This document shows positions 9,282 through 17,541 of a stretch of DNA of 48,034 nucleotides, one piece after another. The notes beneath the pieces are model-generated. The model worked only from the letters and a program-made list of their open reading frames with translations, made no database searches and had not been told where the DNA came from. This DNA comes from an uncultured Alteromonadales bacterium (lineage in GTDB: Bacteria > Pseudomonadota > Gammaproteobacteria > Pseudomonadales > Cellvibrionaceae). Made by a program: the position numbers and the translations under genes. Location: positions 1 through 48,034 of the forward strand of contig CALMJT010000138.1 in the NCBI GenBank assembly GCA_937864365.1, given 5' to 3'. Each line of letters opens with the position of its first letter. Position 1 is the stretch's first letter.

Positions 9282-9557
9282 ATGATAGAGAAGCGACGAA
9301 GTGAACGCACGCATTGTCATTGCACCGTCGAAATACAACCACTGGATCACGTTGTGGTTATGAATCGATTACGGTGTAGAGATGTATCTGACACCGGTGT
9401 TTACCTTTACGGCGACGATATACAAGGTTACGCCCAGGGCACCAAAGTCAGTTTAAGAGTTTGCTCGGTTTTGCCAAATCAAAAGATTAATGTTGCCCGC
9501 GTTGTGCGTAATGATCAATCGGGTTTGGCACTTGAGTTTGTTTCGGAACAACTTTGA
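9282..9557 (+). CDS. PilZ domain c-di-GMP receptor
   Basis: A 91-residue protein that is almost entirely one PilZ domain. The frame extends back to a TTG at 9225, but the ATG at 9282 follows a GAGG site at 9273-9276 with good spacing and is preferred. The c-di-GMP motifs are complete: KRRSER at the start (RxxxR) and DVSDTGVYL (D/NxSxxG). Such single-domain proteins bind c-di-GMP and act on a protein partner. An HD-GYP phosphodiesterase begins 495 bases downstream on the same strand, which suggests a local c-di-GMP link but not an operon. Confidence 0.88.
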   Translation: MIEKRRSERTHCHCTVEIQPLDHVVVMNRLRCRDVSDTGVYLYGDDIQGYAQGTKVSLRVCSVLPNQKINVARVVRNDQSGLALEFVSEQL

Positions 9558-10052
9558 TACATATCTTGTTGTCGATATCATCTTCGTTGGAGTATTACGC
9601 CGACGATGAATTATTATTTTCTTAAAATCTATTCCAAAATAAGAGTTGAGACTTTTGCTCATCTGCCTTAAAAAGCACCTGCCGATTAAGTTGCTTCTAA
9701 GTTTTATTCATTGATTCTAATTAAGGCCGGTAGACAATGTCGACCGTTTTCATGTTCACGCAGAATTCTTGACGACTTTACCTAACTCATTACTATTCTA
9801 ATGAATGAGTAGACTTAAAAACAGATTTCCAATTTTTCATAATTTCAATAACTTATCGTCATTAGTGCTGCCTTTGTATTGTTGATCCCTTAGGTATCTA
9901 AAACGGCGCAGGATTTGTTATTAACAAAAATTTCGAACGATTCAGAAAATATTATTTATAAATATTCGCTAGGCAGTGATAAAAGCTATAATTTTTTCAT
10001 ACAGTTATACCTGTCAATTTTATTGGTGATAATCAAATTTCGTAGTTAAGCT
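9558..10052. other. AT-rich intergenic region upstream of the HD-GYP gene
   Basis: No coding signal is convincing here. Bases 9822-9865 resemble the core of the dispersed repeat (GATTTCCAATTTTTCATAAT then TTCAATAACTTA) but lack clear arms. A TATAAT at 9987-9992 is a possible -10 box for the HD-GYP gene, with only a weak -35. Nothing else was recognised. Confidence 0.35.
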
Positions 10053-11282
10053 ATGCCTAGTATTAAACGGATATCTACAAACGATTTAGAAGTGGGTATG
10101 TACATCGCCAATTCTAACAACGAATGGATTCCCAACGGGAATTTGTCGCGTTGTGGACTGATTAAAGATCCATTAGTTGTTGCTAAGATAAAAAGCCTAG
10201 GCATTCCCGAAATTTATATCGATATCGCTCGTGGTAAGGCGCCTGAAAGTCTAGCAACCTCTAATTTAGAGCTGATCAAACAAAAAGAAAACATACAATC
10301 ACTGCTGAAAAAGCCGCACATCAGGCTGAATGAAAAAACCTCTTTTGATGCTGAATTAGCCGTCGCGAAAAAAATTCAATCCGAAGGCTTGGCACTTGTT
10401 GAAAGCGTTATGACCAACGTGAAATACGGTCAAGCCGTTGACGTCAACAGCACCAAAGAACTCGCCGGAAACGTTATTGAGTCTCTACTGAATAACCAAA
10501 ATGCTTTGCTGTGTTTGACTCAACTTCGCACGAAAGACAAATACCTTGTTGAGCATTCATTTAATGTCAGTATTTTTATGGGGATTTTAGCCGTTTCCCT
10601 AAATATTATGGGTGATGAGCTCAATGATTTGGTGACAGGTGCGCTGTTGCACGATGTTGGCAAAATCAAAGTCTCCGACGGAATTTTAAATAAACCCGGA
10701 AAACTGACATCCGAAGAATGGCGAGAAATGCAGATGCATGTCACCTTTGGTGAGCAATATTTGCGAGATGTGCCGGGATTATCCAAGGAAATTATTGATA
10801 TCTGTGCGCAGCATCATGAACGTCTTGATGGCAGTGGGTATCCGAGAAAATTAGCCGCATCAGAAATACCACTGCACAGCCGAATGGCGGCGGTTGTCGA
10901 TGTGTATGATGCGATCACGGCGGATCGTGTTTATCACCAAGGCATGGCTCCGGCCATTGCTTTAAAAAAAATGGTGGAATGGTCCGATGAAATTCATCTC
11001 GATAAAGATTTGGTTTATCAATTTATTCGTTGTTTAAGTGTTTATCCCCAAGGCAGTTTCGTGTTACTGAACAATCAGCGATTAGGAATCGTGCAGGCTT
11101 TACATAAGACCGAAATGAAAAAACCCGTGGTTACTATTGTTTATAATTTGGAAAAAAATATCCGAGTGCCTAATTTCCCTATGGATCTTTCTGACCCTTC
11201 TTGCTCGTGCAAGATAGAACGTGTGGTATTACCCGAAGAATATGGGCTTAATTTAAATGAATTATTGGGTACGCTGGGTTAA
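10053..11282 (+). CDS. HD-GYP cyclic-di-GMP phosphodiesterase with N-terminal DUF3391-like domain
   Basis: 409 residues. The N-terminal 100 residues (MPSIKRISTNDLEVGMYI...) look like the DUF3391 domain common in such proteins. The HD-GYP domain follows: His168 (EHS), the HD pair at 200-201 with DVGKIKV, His229, the HH pair at 254-255 and DGSGYP at 259-264, so the metal ligands and GYP motif are intact. It should linearise and degrade c-di-GMP to pGpG or GMP in the cytoplasm. No sensor, receiver or membrane segment is visible, so its input signal is unclear. An upstream PilZ gene may be a functional neighbour. Confidence 0.92.
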   Translation: MPSIKRISTNDLEVGMYIANSNNEWIPNGNLSRCGLIKDPLVVAKIKSLGIPEIYIDIARGKAPESLATSNLELIKQKENIQSLLKKPHIRLNEKTSFDAELAVAKKIQSEGLALVESVMTNVKYGQAVDVNSTKELAGNVIESLLNNQNALLCLTQLRTKDKYLVEHSFNVSIFMGILAVSLNIMGDELNDLVTGALLHDVGKIKVSDGILNKPGKLTSEEWREMQMHVTFGEQYLRDVPGLSKEIIDICAQHHERLDGSGYPRKLAASEIPLHSRMAAVVDVYDAITADRVYHQGMAPAIALKKMVEWSDEIHLDKDLVYQFIRCLSVYPQGSFVLLNNQRLGIVQALHKTEMKKPVVTIVYNLEKNIRVPNFPMDLSDPSCSCKIERVVLPEEYGLNLNELLGTLG

Positions 11283-11459
11283 AAATTCGGGTGCTAATTT
11301 CTGGGTTTTCAACGGTACTGAGATGTGTCATCAGATTTTTTGAAAGTAAGTGGCTATAGTTACGAAGAAAATAAAACGCTAGTTTTTAAACATTTTTCTA
11401 CCATTAAATTAATCATCTGTTAGAACAGCTTCTTAACATAATGTGCCTTTTGCTGTTTC

Positions 11460-12293
11460 TTAAGAATCTTTTTTAGGCTGAGGGTTGTCGTATTTTTCCA
11501 GTCTATTTGAGTCAATCATATTTTGAATTAAAACCACGTACTCGTAGCCCTTTTCAGAGTACTGCTCTAAGCCTTTGGCTAATTCTTTGCCGGTAATACG
11601 TTTATTTTCGTTGCGCAACTGCTCTCTTATCACTCTTAAATCGTAATAGGCTTCGTGGGTATTAATATTATTAAAATACGCCTCAATAGATTTTGTAACA
11701 TTCGGAAAAGTTTTTACCTCGTGATTCGCTCCGTCTAAGCGTGCGCTAGGAACTATGCCGCAGCCTTTTTCGTAGCACCATTGTCCGTAAAAATTATTAC
11801 CTTCTTGTGCGAAGCGAGACGTTCCCCAACCACTTTCATTGGCGGCTTGTGCTAGAGCTAGTGATGCCGGAATTTTATCGACGCGTCTAATTAATGTTTG
11901 TAGGTCTTCGGTTTGGTATTTTGTTTGAAGTTGCAATAATTTTTCGCGTTCGATTTTATTGAGTGCTTGGTTGTTATCAAGTTTTTCTTTAATTTTAAAT
12001 AAATGACTACGACTTGCTTCAATTCTTTGATTTTGACTGTTAATGGCTGGTAATAAATAATTAAAAAATGCCGATTTCTTTAGAGCGACATCGGTAATAC
12101 TCTGGAAATCTGGAATGGTATTGTTGGGTATAAATTCAGGGAAATTTTGCCAAATATCAGACCGGTAATTCCCATCTTTGGCCGTTGGGGTGTTGATAAG
12201 CAAAACTAAGGTAAGAATAAATAAACCTACAGCGTATAAAACAAATACAAAAATAAGTGCGTTCGCGCTTGATGTGGTACTTTTCTCGCTCAC
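11460..12293 (-). CDS. Bax-like membrane-anchored glucosaminidase
   Basis: 277 residues from a GTG start at 12293, which has an AGGAAC site upstream. One N-terminal membrane helix (NALIFVFVLYAVGLFILTLVLL) places the rest in the periplasm. A helical region of about 90 residues precedes the glucosaminidase domain, marked by ALAQAANESGWGTSRFAQ with the catalytic Glu, then NNFYGQWCYEKGCGIVP. This matches the Bax family, which belongs to the N-acetylglucosaminidase (flagellar FlgJ-like) fold and is predicted to cut peptidoglycan glycan strands. Two Cys residues in GQWCYEKGC may form a disulfide. Monocistronic. Confidence 0.87.
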   Translation of the reverse strand: MSEKSTTSSANALIFVFVLYAVGLFILTLVLLINTPTAKDGNYRSDIWQNFPEFIPNNTIPDFQSITDVALKKSAFFNYLLPAINSQNQRIEASRSHLFKIKEKLDNNQALNKIEREKLLQLQTKYQTEDLQTLIRRVDKIPASLALAQAANESGWGTSRFAQEGNNFYGQWCYEKGCGIVPSARLDGANHEVKTFPNVTKSIEAYFNNINTHEAYYDLRVIREQLRNENKRITGKELAKGLEQYSEKGYEYVVLIQNMIDSNRLEKYDNPQPKKDS

Positions 12294-12554
12294 TGTAACG
12301 TTCCTATGGATTTAAATCCTTACTGTTTAAATGCTCGGTTTATATTTGCCAAATATTTAATCATTGATTGGGTCTAATATAACTAAAATCAAGTAAAACT
12401 GTCTATTTTTTGCTAATGGAATACCATTGCCTATAACCTACGTCGATTCTTGAAATAATGATTATTCACGCTAATGTTTTTGGGCCTCATTAACATGATA
12501 GAATCTAAGACGACAAAGAATTTGCCGATTTAAAAGAAGAATAGGGAGAAAAAC

Positions 12555-13109
12555 ATGAAATGTACCGCGTGTGGTCAGGGTGATTTATCTCCCTGTTTAA
12601 TTGATGGATTATTTCGCGCTCATAATTGCTCAAATTGCGGCGGTTATTGGATTCTTGTTGAGGACTTTGTTGCTTGGAAAGAGAATCATCCTAATTTCCA
12701 ATTTGCAGTAGATGCCCAATTGAGCGAAATTGCCAACGATTCTAAAAAAGCGATGTTGTGCCCAATTACTGGCACCCTAATGCAAAAATATAAAATTTCG
12801 GCTAATTGCGAGCATAAAGTTGATTACAGCCCATCGGTTGGTGGTTTATGGCTCGATAAAGGTGAATGGCAGCTGCTCAAGTCTGAAGGTATTGCCGGTG
12901 CGCTTAATTCGTTGGTGACACAAACTTGGCAGAAAAAAATTCGTGATCAACAGGCGCAATCGCGTTTTGTTACCTTGTATGAAGAGAAATTTGGCAAAGC
13001 AACTTATCAAAAAGTAAAAGAGTTTCGGCAATGGTTGGATCAACAGCCACAAAAAGCAGATTTGTTAGCTTACCTTTGCGCCCACGATCCGTACAGTGCC
13101 GAAAAATAA
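12555..13109 (+). CDS. zf-TFIIB-type zinc-ribbon protein
   Basis: 184 residues. The N-terminus MKCTACGQGDLSPCLIDG then CSNCGGYWI forms a CxxC...CxxC zinc ribbon of the zf-TFIIB type. A second, partly degenerate unit follows (MLCPITGTLM...GGLWLDKGEW) in which several Cys are replaced. The C-terminal third is helical and charged. The GGxWLDxGEW signature is typical of this family, whose members have no firm function. The start follows a strong AGGGAGA site. It converges on the replication cassette, with the hairpin-rich diverged repeat between them. Confidence 0.82.
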   Translation: MKCTACGQGDLSPCLIDGLFRAHNCSNCGGYWILVEDFVAWKENHPNFQFAVDAQLSEIANDSKKAMLCPITGTLMQKYKISANCEHKVDYSPSVGGLWLDKGEWQLLKSEGIAGALNSLVTQTWQKKIRDQQAQSRFVTLYEEKFGKATYQKVKEFRQWLDQQPQKADLLAYLCAHDPYSAEK

Positions 13110-13132
13110 AGGAAATTCTACCGGTCTTTAAT

Positions 13133-13286
13133 TGGCTCAAGCCTGATGTAATCTCAGCGCAAGTTCGAAAATGCAATTTCTGAGTTTTCAAACTTGCGAG
13201 TAAGAGTGGTTATTTTAGGTATGGTTGTTGAGGTCGGTAGTATATTGTTTGAGTGTAGGAAACTCTGAATAAATCGGAGTTTCCTA
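13133..13286. repeat. Diverged copy (E) of the dispersed repeat / convergent hairpins
   Basis: Two strong hairpins fill the gap between convergent genes. CGCAAGTT...AACTTGCG (about 13159-13198) encloses GAAAATGCAATTTC, which resembles the repeat core GAAAATGCGATTTC. TAGGAAACTC...GGAGTTTCCTA (13256-13286) matches the right arm of the family. The rest has drifted. It probably also acts as a transcription barrier for both genes. Confidence 0.6.
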
Positions 13287-13961
13287 AAGATCAAGCTTTG
13301 CCCTAAGTGCCGCTAATCTTTGTTGATTTTCTTCTCGCGTTAATACGCTTTCTTGGGGTGACGGCAGTTCTTTTAATTTCGGTGCTTTGAGTTCTTCACC
13401 GTTACGCACGCGTTCGCACAGTTCTCGATAATGTTGCTTGAAGATCGGTAGCGCTGTGCTCTCTGGTGTGCTGGCCAGAAAAAACCAGTCGCAGGCAAGT
13501 CCTGCATAATATACCGCTGGATGACTCCATTGATATCCGGCCTTAGGGCTTGGCGCCTGGCAGGCTTCTACATAGGCAGCGCGGGGTTCGGGCAGGGCAG
13601 CGTTACTGTGCCTTTCGCACTGAGCCACCATTTTGCTTAATGTTGGTAAATATTCCGACTCAAGAATAATCGCTTTGGTGGCGGCTAAAATGGCTGCTGG
13701 TTCGAAGTTTTGCAAACTTTCAAACCATAATCGCTTGGCTTGCACTTCGAGAGCTTGCTCTTTAAATGCCGCGTAATACTGATTGTGGTAGTTTAAGCTG
13801 AACAAGCTAAAGACTTGGTTAATTGCATCAATTAACGCGTCTTTATTCATACCATTATTACGATGTGTTCGCTCAGTACGCCCAGCTTCGGTCGGTGAGT
13901 CGTTCTTCGAGTGAGATATCTCTTGTGCTACGTTTTGGATCACCTGATTGCTGTCTTTCAT
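13284..13961 (-). CDS. Lambda P-like replication protein (helicase-loader candidate)
   Basis: 225 residues from 13961, or 188 from the ATG at 13850; neither has a strong ribosome-binding site. The long start would overlap the upstream gene by 89 bases. Compared from memory with phage lambda P, the same blocks occur in the same order: INQVFSLF (lambda INGVFSQL), EYLPTLSKMVAQCER (FLPSPGQFVAWCRE), YQWSHPAVYYAGL (YPWKSNAHYWLV), CERVRNGEELKAPKLKELP and a final LAALRAKLDL (LAKIAEIKAKFGL). Lambda P binds the DnaB helicase and delivers it to DNA. No Walker motif is present, unlike DnaC/DnaI. No phage genes are near, so this looks chromosomal. Confidence 0.8.
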   Translation of the reverse strand: MKDSNQVIQNVAQEISHSKNDSPTEAGRTERTHRNNGMNKDALIDAINQVFSLFSLNYHNQYYAAFKEQALEVQAKRLWFESLQNFEPAAILAATKAIILESEYLPTLSKMVAQCERHSNAALPEPRAAYVEACQAPSPKAGYQWSHPAVYYAGLACDWFFLASTPESTALPIFKQHYRELCERVRNGEELKAPKLKELPSPQESVLTREENQQRLAALRAKLDL

Positions 13962-15261
13962 GGCTTTGATTTGCGAGTTCGTTACCGGTTGAATGGTTAA
14001 TGAGCTGATGCTGTTTCGCCCAAACGTATTTTAAGTGACGGATAAAAATGCTGTCCCAACTGTGTTTGGGTTCGCCGCGATTGCGCCAGTAGAGAATAAA
14101 CTCTGGGATTTGGCTGGCGATAAAGGTTTCATCCATTTCACATTGAGTTTTCAATAACTCAATGCATTCTGGGGTTGGTGCCCAGTCGTTGTTGATAATG
14201 GTTGCCGTCGGATTGACGGTAACGCCTTCGCGGAAATACGTCCATTGTTTGCTGACGTGCTGGCAAAATAAATCGCCCCAATTGTTGCGAAAGCTGCCGT
14301 TTTCAATCCATTTGTGAACGAACTCGGCTACACAATCGTCGATAAACTGCGGGTCTATGTCGAGCTTTTCTAAATACTCTACCGTATGCGCCGCCGGTTG
14401 CCATTGATTAGTCATGGACACCGGTTTTTTGTTGGGCAAAAACGGTGTTTCTTTTTCTTGCCAATCTTTTTTCACCCACGAGTAAAACACCATTCCCCAA
14501 GACGCGCTGGTGGTGCCGGTTTCGTGATAGTACAGGCGAAACCGTGTCGCACATTCATCGATGTAATTGAGAGGAATGTCTTCGGCTCTTAACTGTGCCA
14601 CAACTTGGTGATCCGGTTGCCAGTTTGGTGGCAGAGTGGTTTGCTGCGATTGCTGACGCTGTTGCCTTGCTTGATCGGTTTGAAATTGCCGATATTGTCG
14701 CAGTGCATGACTTTGAAACTTAGCGCCCCAGGCTCGGCTGGTATCGCCTCGCTCCCGCCAATAGGTGACAAATTCCGGTACCAGAGCACGAACAAATTGC
14801 TCGGGTATACCGTGCTCTCGAATGCGTGCCAAAGTGTCTGCATTAGGTTGCCAGTTCGGTGCAATGGGTGAGCTGAAGTTGGTGTTACGGCCTTCCGAAT
14901 ATTGACCGCGAGCAGAAGTCTCTCCGCTTTGGTTTGCTTCTTGTTCAATGCGGCGGTTGAAGGCGAACCTCAGTTCACCACTGCTGCTAAATGGCGCCGA
15001 GGCGATCAACAGAACGCCTTGTCCGCGCAGCTGCTGCACGACCCGGTCTAAATCGAAGGTGCTCCAAAACGGAAATAGAATCTGCGCTTGAGTGTTGTCG
15101 AGACGAAACCATCGAAACTGATTGCGTATTTGCGATGGTTGATACACACAGAACTCGTTTAAAACAGCGATCATTGTTGCCGCTTCAAGTCCGTATTCAC
15201 AGGCTTGGTGACGGTCAATAACAATGGGGTGACGCTGTGAATGATGTTCTGAATCAGGCAT
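13873..15261 (-). CDS. Replication protein with four DnaT-type ssDNA-binding repeats
   Basis: 462 residues from the ATG at 15261 (a TTG four codons upstream is less likely). The N-terminal 105 residues look like a winged-helix region (FRWFRLDNTQAQ...LRGQGVLLI). Four repeats of about 60 residues follow at about 136-195, 213-269, 286-345 and 359-417. Each has W-x-P, a helix ending in I/Y-x-D/E, EF-x-x-Y/K-W, G, W-x-x-x-F and a closing W or Q. This is the C-terminal domain of DnaT, the primosome protein that binds single-stranded DNA, present once in E. coli DnaT. The lambda P-like gene follows immediately, so a joint role in helicase loading is likely. Function is inferred. Confidence 0.82.
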   Translation of the reverse strand: MPDSEHHSQRHPIVIDRHQACEYGLEAATMIAVLNEFCVYQPSQIRNQFRWFRLDNTQAQILFPFWSTFDLDRVVQQLRGQGVLLIASAPFSSSGELRFAFNRRIEQEANQSGETSARGQYSEGRNTNFSSPIAPNWQPNADTLARIREHGIPEQFVRALVPEFVTYWRERGDTSRAWGAKFQSHALRQYRQFQTDQARQQRQQSQQTTLPPNWQPDHQVVAQLRAEDIPLNYIDECATRFRLYYHETGTTSASWGMVFYSWVKKDWQEKETPFLPNKKPVSMTNQWQPAAHTVEYLEKLDIDPQFIDDCVAEFVHKWIENGSFRNNWGDLFCQHVSKQWTYFREGVTVNPTATIINNDWAPTPECIELLKTQCEMDETFIASQIPEFILYWRNRGEPKHSWDSIFIRHLKYVWAKQHQLINHSTGNELANQSHERQQSGDPKRSTRDISLEERLTDRSWAY

Positions 15262-15416
15262 AAAATTTCGCAAAGAGTATCGGTTTGTAGAAGGATTTTA
15301 AGTCGCCGATTAGGAATAACAAGCGAGTTTGTTGGTTTCGGTGGATTGTTGTTGGACAAATGTTAAATCGAACGGTTGAATAGGTCGGTTAATAGCGTTT
15401 TAAAGAGAAGATTATC

Positions 15417-16784
15417 GTGGCAAAGCAAAAAACCGCTTACGTTTGTAATGAATGTGGCGCCGATTTTAGCAAATGGCAAGGCCAATGTACCGAATGTGGT
15501 GTTTGGAATAGCTTATCTGAGGTTCGTTTGGGCGCTGTGAAAGCGTCAAGAGAATCCCGATCCGGTTACGCCGGTGCTCGCTCCAACAAAGCTCAGCTAC
15601 TCGATGAGATCAGCTTAGAAGACTTACCCAGATTCACCTCGGGCACCCACGAGTTTGACCGGGTTTTAGGTGGCGGATTTGTGCCGGGTTCGGTGGTTTT
15701 GATTGGCGGTAATCCAGGAGCTGGTAAGTCCACACTTCTGTTGCAAACCTTGTGTTTTCTCGCGTCAAAGATGAAGGCTTTGTATGTCACCGGTGAAGAA
15801 TCTCTGCAACAGGTGGCCATGCGAGCTAAACGACTGAATTTACCCTCAGACAGCCTGTATTTGTTATCCGAAACCAATGTAGAAGCTATTGTCAGTGCTG
15901 CTGAAGAGCATCAGCCTAAGGTGTTGGTGGTGGATTCCATCCAAGTGGTGCATCTCAGCGATATTCAATCGGCGCCGGGCAGTGTTTCGCAGGTTCGAGA
16001 GTGTGCTGCCTTTTTAACGCGGTTCGCGAAAACCACCGGCACGGTTTTGATTTTGGTGGGTCACGTAACCAAAGACGGTTCTTTAGCGGGCCCAAAGGTG
16101 CTTGAGCACATGATCGATTGCTCGACATTGCTCGATGGTGATCAAGACAATCGTTTTCGTATTCTCAGAAGCCATAAAAATCGTTTCGGCGCGGTTAACG
16201 AACTGGGTGTGTTCGCTATGACCGAACAGGGCTTAAAAGAGGTTTCCAATCCGTCGGCTATCTTTTTGCAGCGTAACGAAGACCGCGCCGCCGGTTCGGT
16301 GGTAATGGTGGTTTGGGAAGGCACTCGTCCGTTGCTGGTCGAGATCCAGGCTCTAGTAGACGACAGTCACCTTGGTAACCCGCGCCGCGTTGCTGTGGGT
16401 CTTGAGCAAAACCGCCTAGCCATGCTGTTAGCCGTATTGCATCGTCACGGTGGTTTGCACTTGGGCGATCAAGATGTGTTTGTCAATGTGGTCGGTGGCG
16501 TCAAGGTTACTGAGACCAGCTCTGATCTCGCCTTATTACTTGCCGTGGTTTCTAGCTTCAGGGATCAGGTTTTGTCGCAAGAACTTATTGCCTTTGGCGA
16601 AGTGGGTTTATCGGGGGAAATTCGCCCGGTTCCAAACGGCCAAGATCGAGTTCGAGAGGCAGTAAAACACGGTTTTAAGCGCGCCATTGTGCCGGCGGCA
16701 AACTGCCCTAAAAACGGTATTGAAGGGATTGAACTAGTACCGGTAAAGCGTTTATCGGATGCGATTGAGGCGTTGTGGGGTTGA
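15417..16784 (+). CDS. radA: DNA repair protein RadA
   Basis: 455 residues from a GTG start at 15417 preceded by AGAGAAG. The order of domains is complete: a C4 zinc finger (Cys10, Cys13, Cys24, Cys27), a RecA-like ATPase with Walker A GGNPGAGKST at 97-106, the RadA-specific KNRFG motif (KNRFGAVNELG), and a C-terminal Lon-protease-like domain (VNVVGGVKVTETSSDLALLLA, FGEVGLSGEIRPV). RadA is a DnaB-type helicase that drives branch migration in recombination and repair. It lies divergently from the DnaT-like/lambda P-like pair, 155 bases apart, so the two transcripts share a promoter region. Confidence 0.97.
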   Translation: MAKQKTAYVCNECGADFSKWQGQCTECGVWNSLSEVRLGAVKASRESRSGYAGARSNKAQLLDEISLEDLPRFTSGTHEFDRVLGGGFVPGSVVLIGGNPGAGKSTLLLQTLCFLASKMKALYVTGEESLQQVAMRAKRLNLPSDSLYLLSETNVEAIVSAAEEHQPKVLVVDSIQVVHLSDIQSAPGSVSQVRECAAFLTRFAKTTGTVLILVGHVTKDGSLAGPKVLEHMIDCSTLLDGDQDNRFRILRSHKNRFGAVNELGVFAMTEQGLKEVSNPSAIFLQRNEDRAAGSVVMVVWEGTRPLLVEIQALVDDSHLGNPRRVAVGLEQNRLAMLLAVLHRHGGLHLGDQDVFVNVVGGVKVTETSSDLALLLAVVSSFRDQVLSQELIAFGEVGLSGEIRPVPNGQDRVREAVKHGFKRAIVPAANCPKNGIEGIELVPVKRLSDAIEALWG

Positions 16785-16800
16785 GCTTATCTTTTGAGAA

Positions 16801-17160
16801 TTAGTCTTGATCAGACCAAACCGCAAATTCGTTACCCGAGGGTTCTAGAAAATGAAATCTACGGCCGCCGGGAAATGCAAATATTGGTTTAATAATGTCG
16901 CCGCCCGCAGCGGTTATTTTAGTGAGCGTTGCTTCTAAATCGTCGCTGTAAAACACGGCTAGGGCAGAGCCGCTATCGGTTCTAGCCTTGTGTTCGGATT
17001 TAAAAAAACCACCATCAAGACCGGCATTGGCAAATGCGACATATTCGTCACCGTAATCGGTAAATTGCCAATTGAATACTGTGCTAAAAAAAGCTTTCGT
17101 TGCTTCTAAATTACTTGCGGGATATTCCAAGTAATTAAGCTTTTCGTGGTGGCTGCTCAT
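16801..17160 (-). CDS. VOC (glyoxalase/bleomycin-resistance fold) family protein
   Basis: 119 residues forming one vicinal-oxygen-chelate fold: an N-terminal beta-strand and helix (KLNYLEYPASNLEATKAFFSTVFNW), then GLDGGFFKSE, and a second beta-alpha-beta unit ending FHFLEPSGNEFAVWSDQD. The LEPSGNEFAVW motif with its metal-binding Glu is typical. Members include lyases and dioxygenases; no substrate can be assigned. The stop is 16 bases from the radA stop (convergent). The next gene upstream is the PilZ gene, 21 bases away, so the two probably share a transcript. Confidence 0.85.
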   Translation of the reverse strand: MSSHHEKLNYLEYPASNLEATKAFFSTVFNWQFTDYGDEYVAFANAGLDGGFFKSEHKARTDSGSALAVFYSDDLEATLTKITAAGGDIIKPIFAFPGGRRFHFLEPSGNEFAVWSDQD

Positions 17161-17181
17161 CGAGAGTATCTATCCGGCTGA

Positions 17182-17541
17182 TTAGTCTTGGTTGCGTGTA
17201 TAGCTATTCAATAAACGTCTCAACTGCGTGCTGTTATCTACATTGGACGGTTTGCACTCTATACCCAAATAATTGCCTTTGGTGTGTGCCAAATGCCCAC
17301 GCATTTTAATTTGTTCGCCAGAGTCGAGATTAATAAATAACACCAGCTCTTCTTTTGCAACCAGCATTGGATTGCGATTTGTGGCTACTAGGGCACCGTT
17401 GAACGATAAGTCAACCAATTGCACCGGCCAGCGGCCTGTTGCACTGATCAGTTCAGCGGTTGCGCGAAAATTAACGCGCGGAAAGTAACGTCGCTCTTTA
17501 GGGCGAGAAGTTTTTTCTGATGTATTCATAGGGTGCTGCAT
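17182..17541 (-). CDS. MapZ-like PilZ domain protein
   Basis: 119 residues, one PilZ domain. The c-di-GMP motifs are ERRYFPR (RxxxR) and DLSFNGALV (D/NxSxxG). Its layout, including the C-terminal LGIECKPSNVDNSTQLRRLL, resembles Pseudomonas PA4608 (MapZ), which as I recall lies beside radA and inhibits the chemotaxis methyltransferase CheR when bound to c-di-GMP. Here too it lies close to radA, with the VOC gene between them. Target by synteny only. An internal ATG at 17529 is an alternative start; neither has a clear ribosome-binding site. Confidence 0.82.
   Translation of the reverse strand: MQHPMNTSEKTSRPKERRYFPRVNFRATAELISATGRWPVQLVDLSFNGALVATNRNPMLVAKEELVLFINLDSGEQIKMRGHLAHTKGNYLGIECKPSNVDNSTQLRRLLNSYTRNQD

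Noticed and set aside
9822-9865. Short match to the core of the dispersed repeat
   Set aside because: Only the AT-rich core is similar and no arm is convincing, so it may be chance or a very old remnant. It is not counted as a copy.
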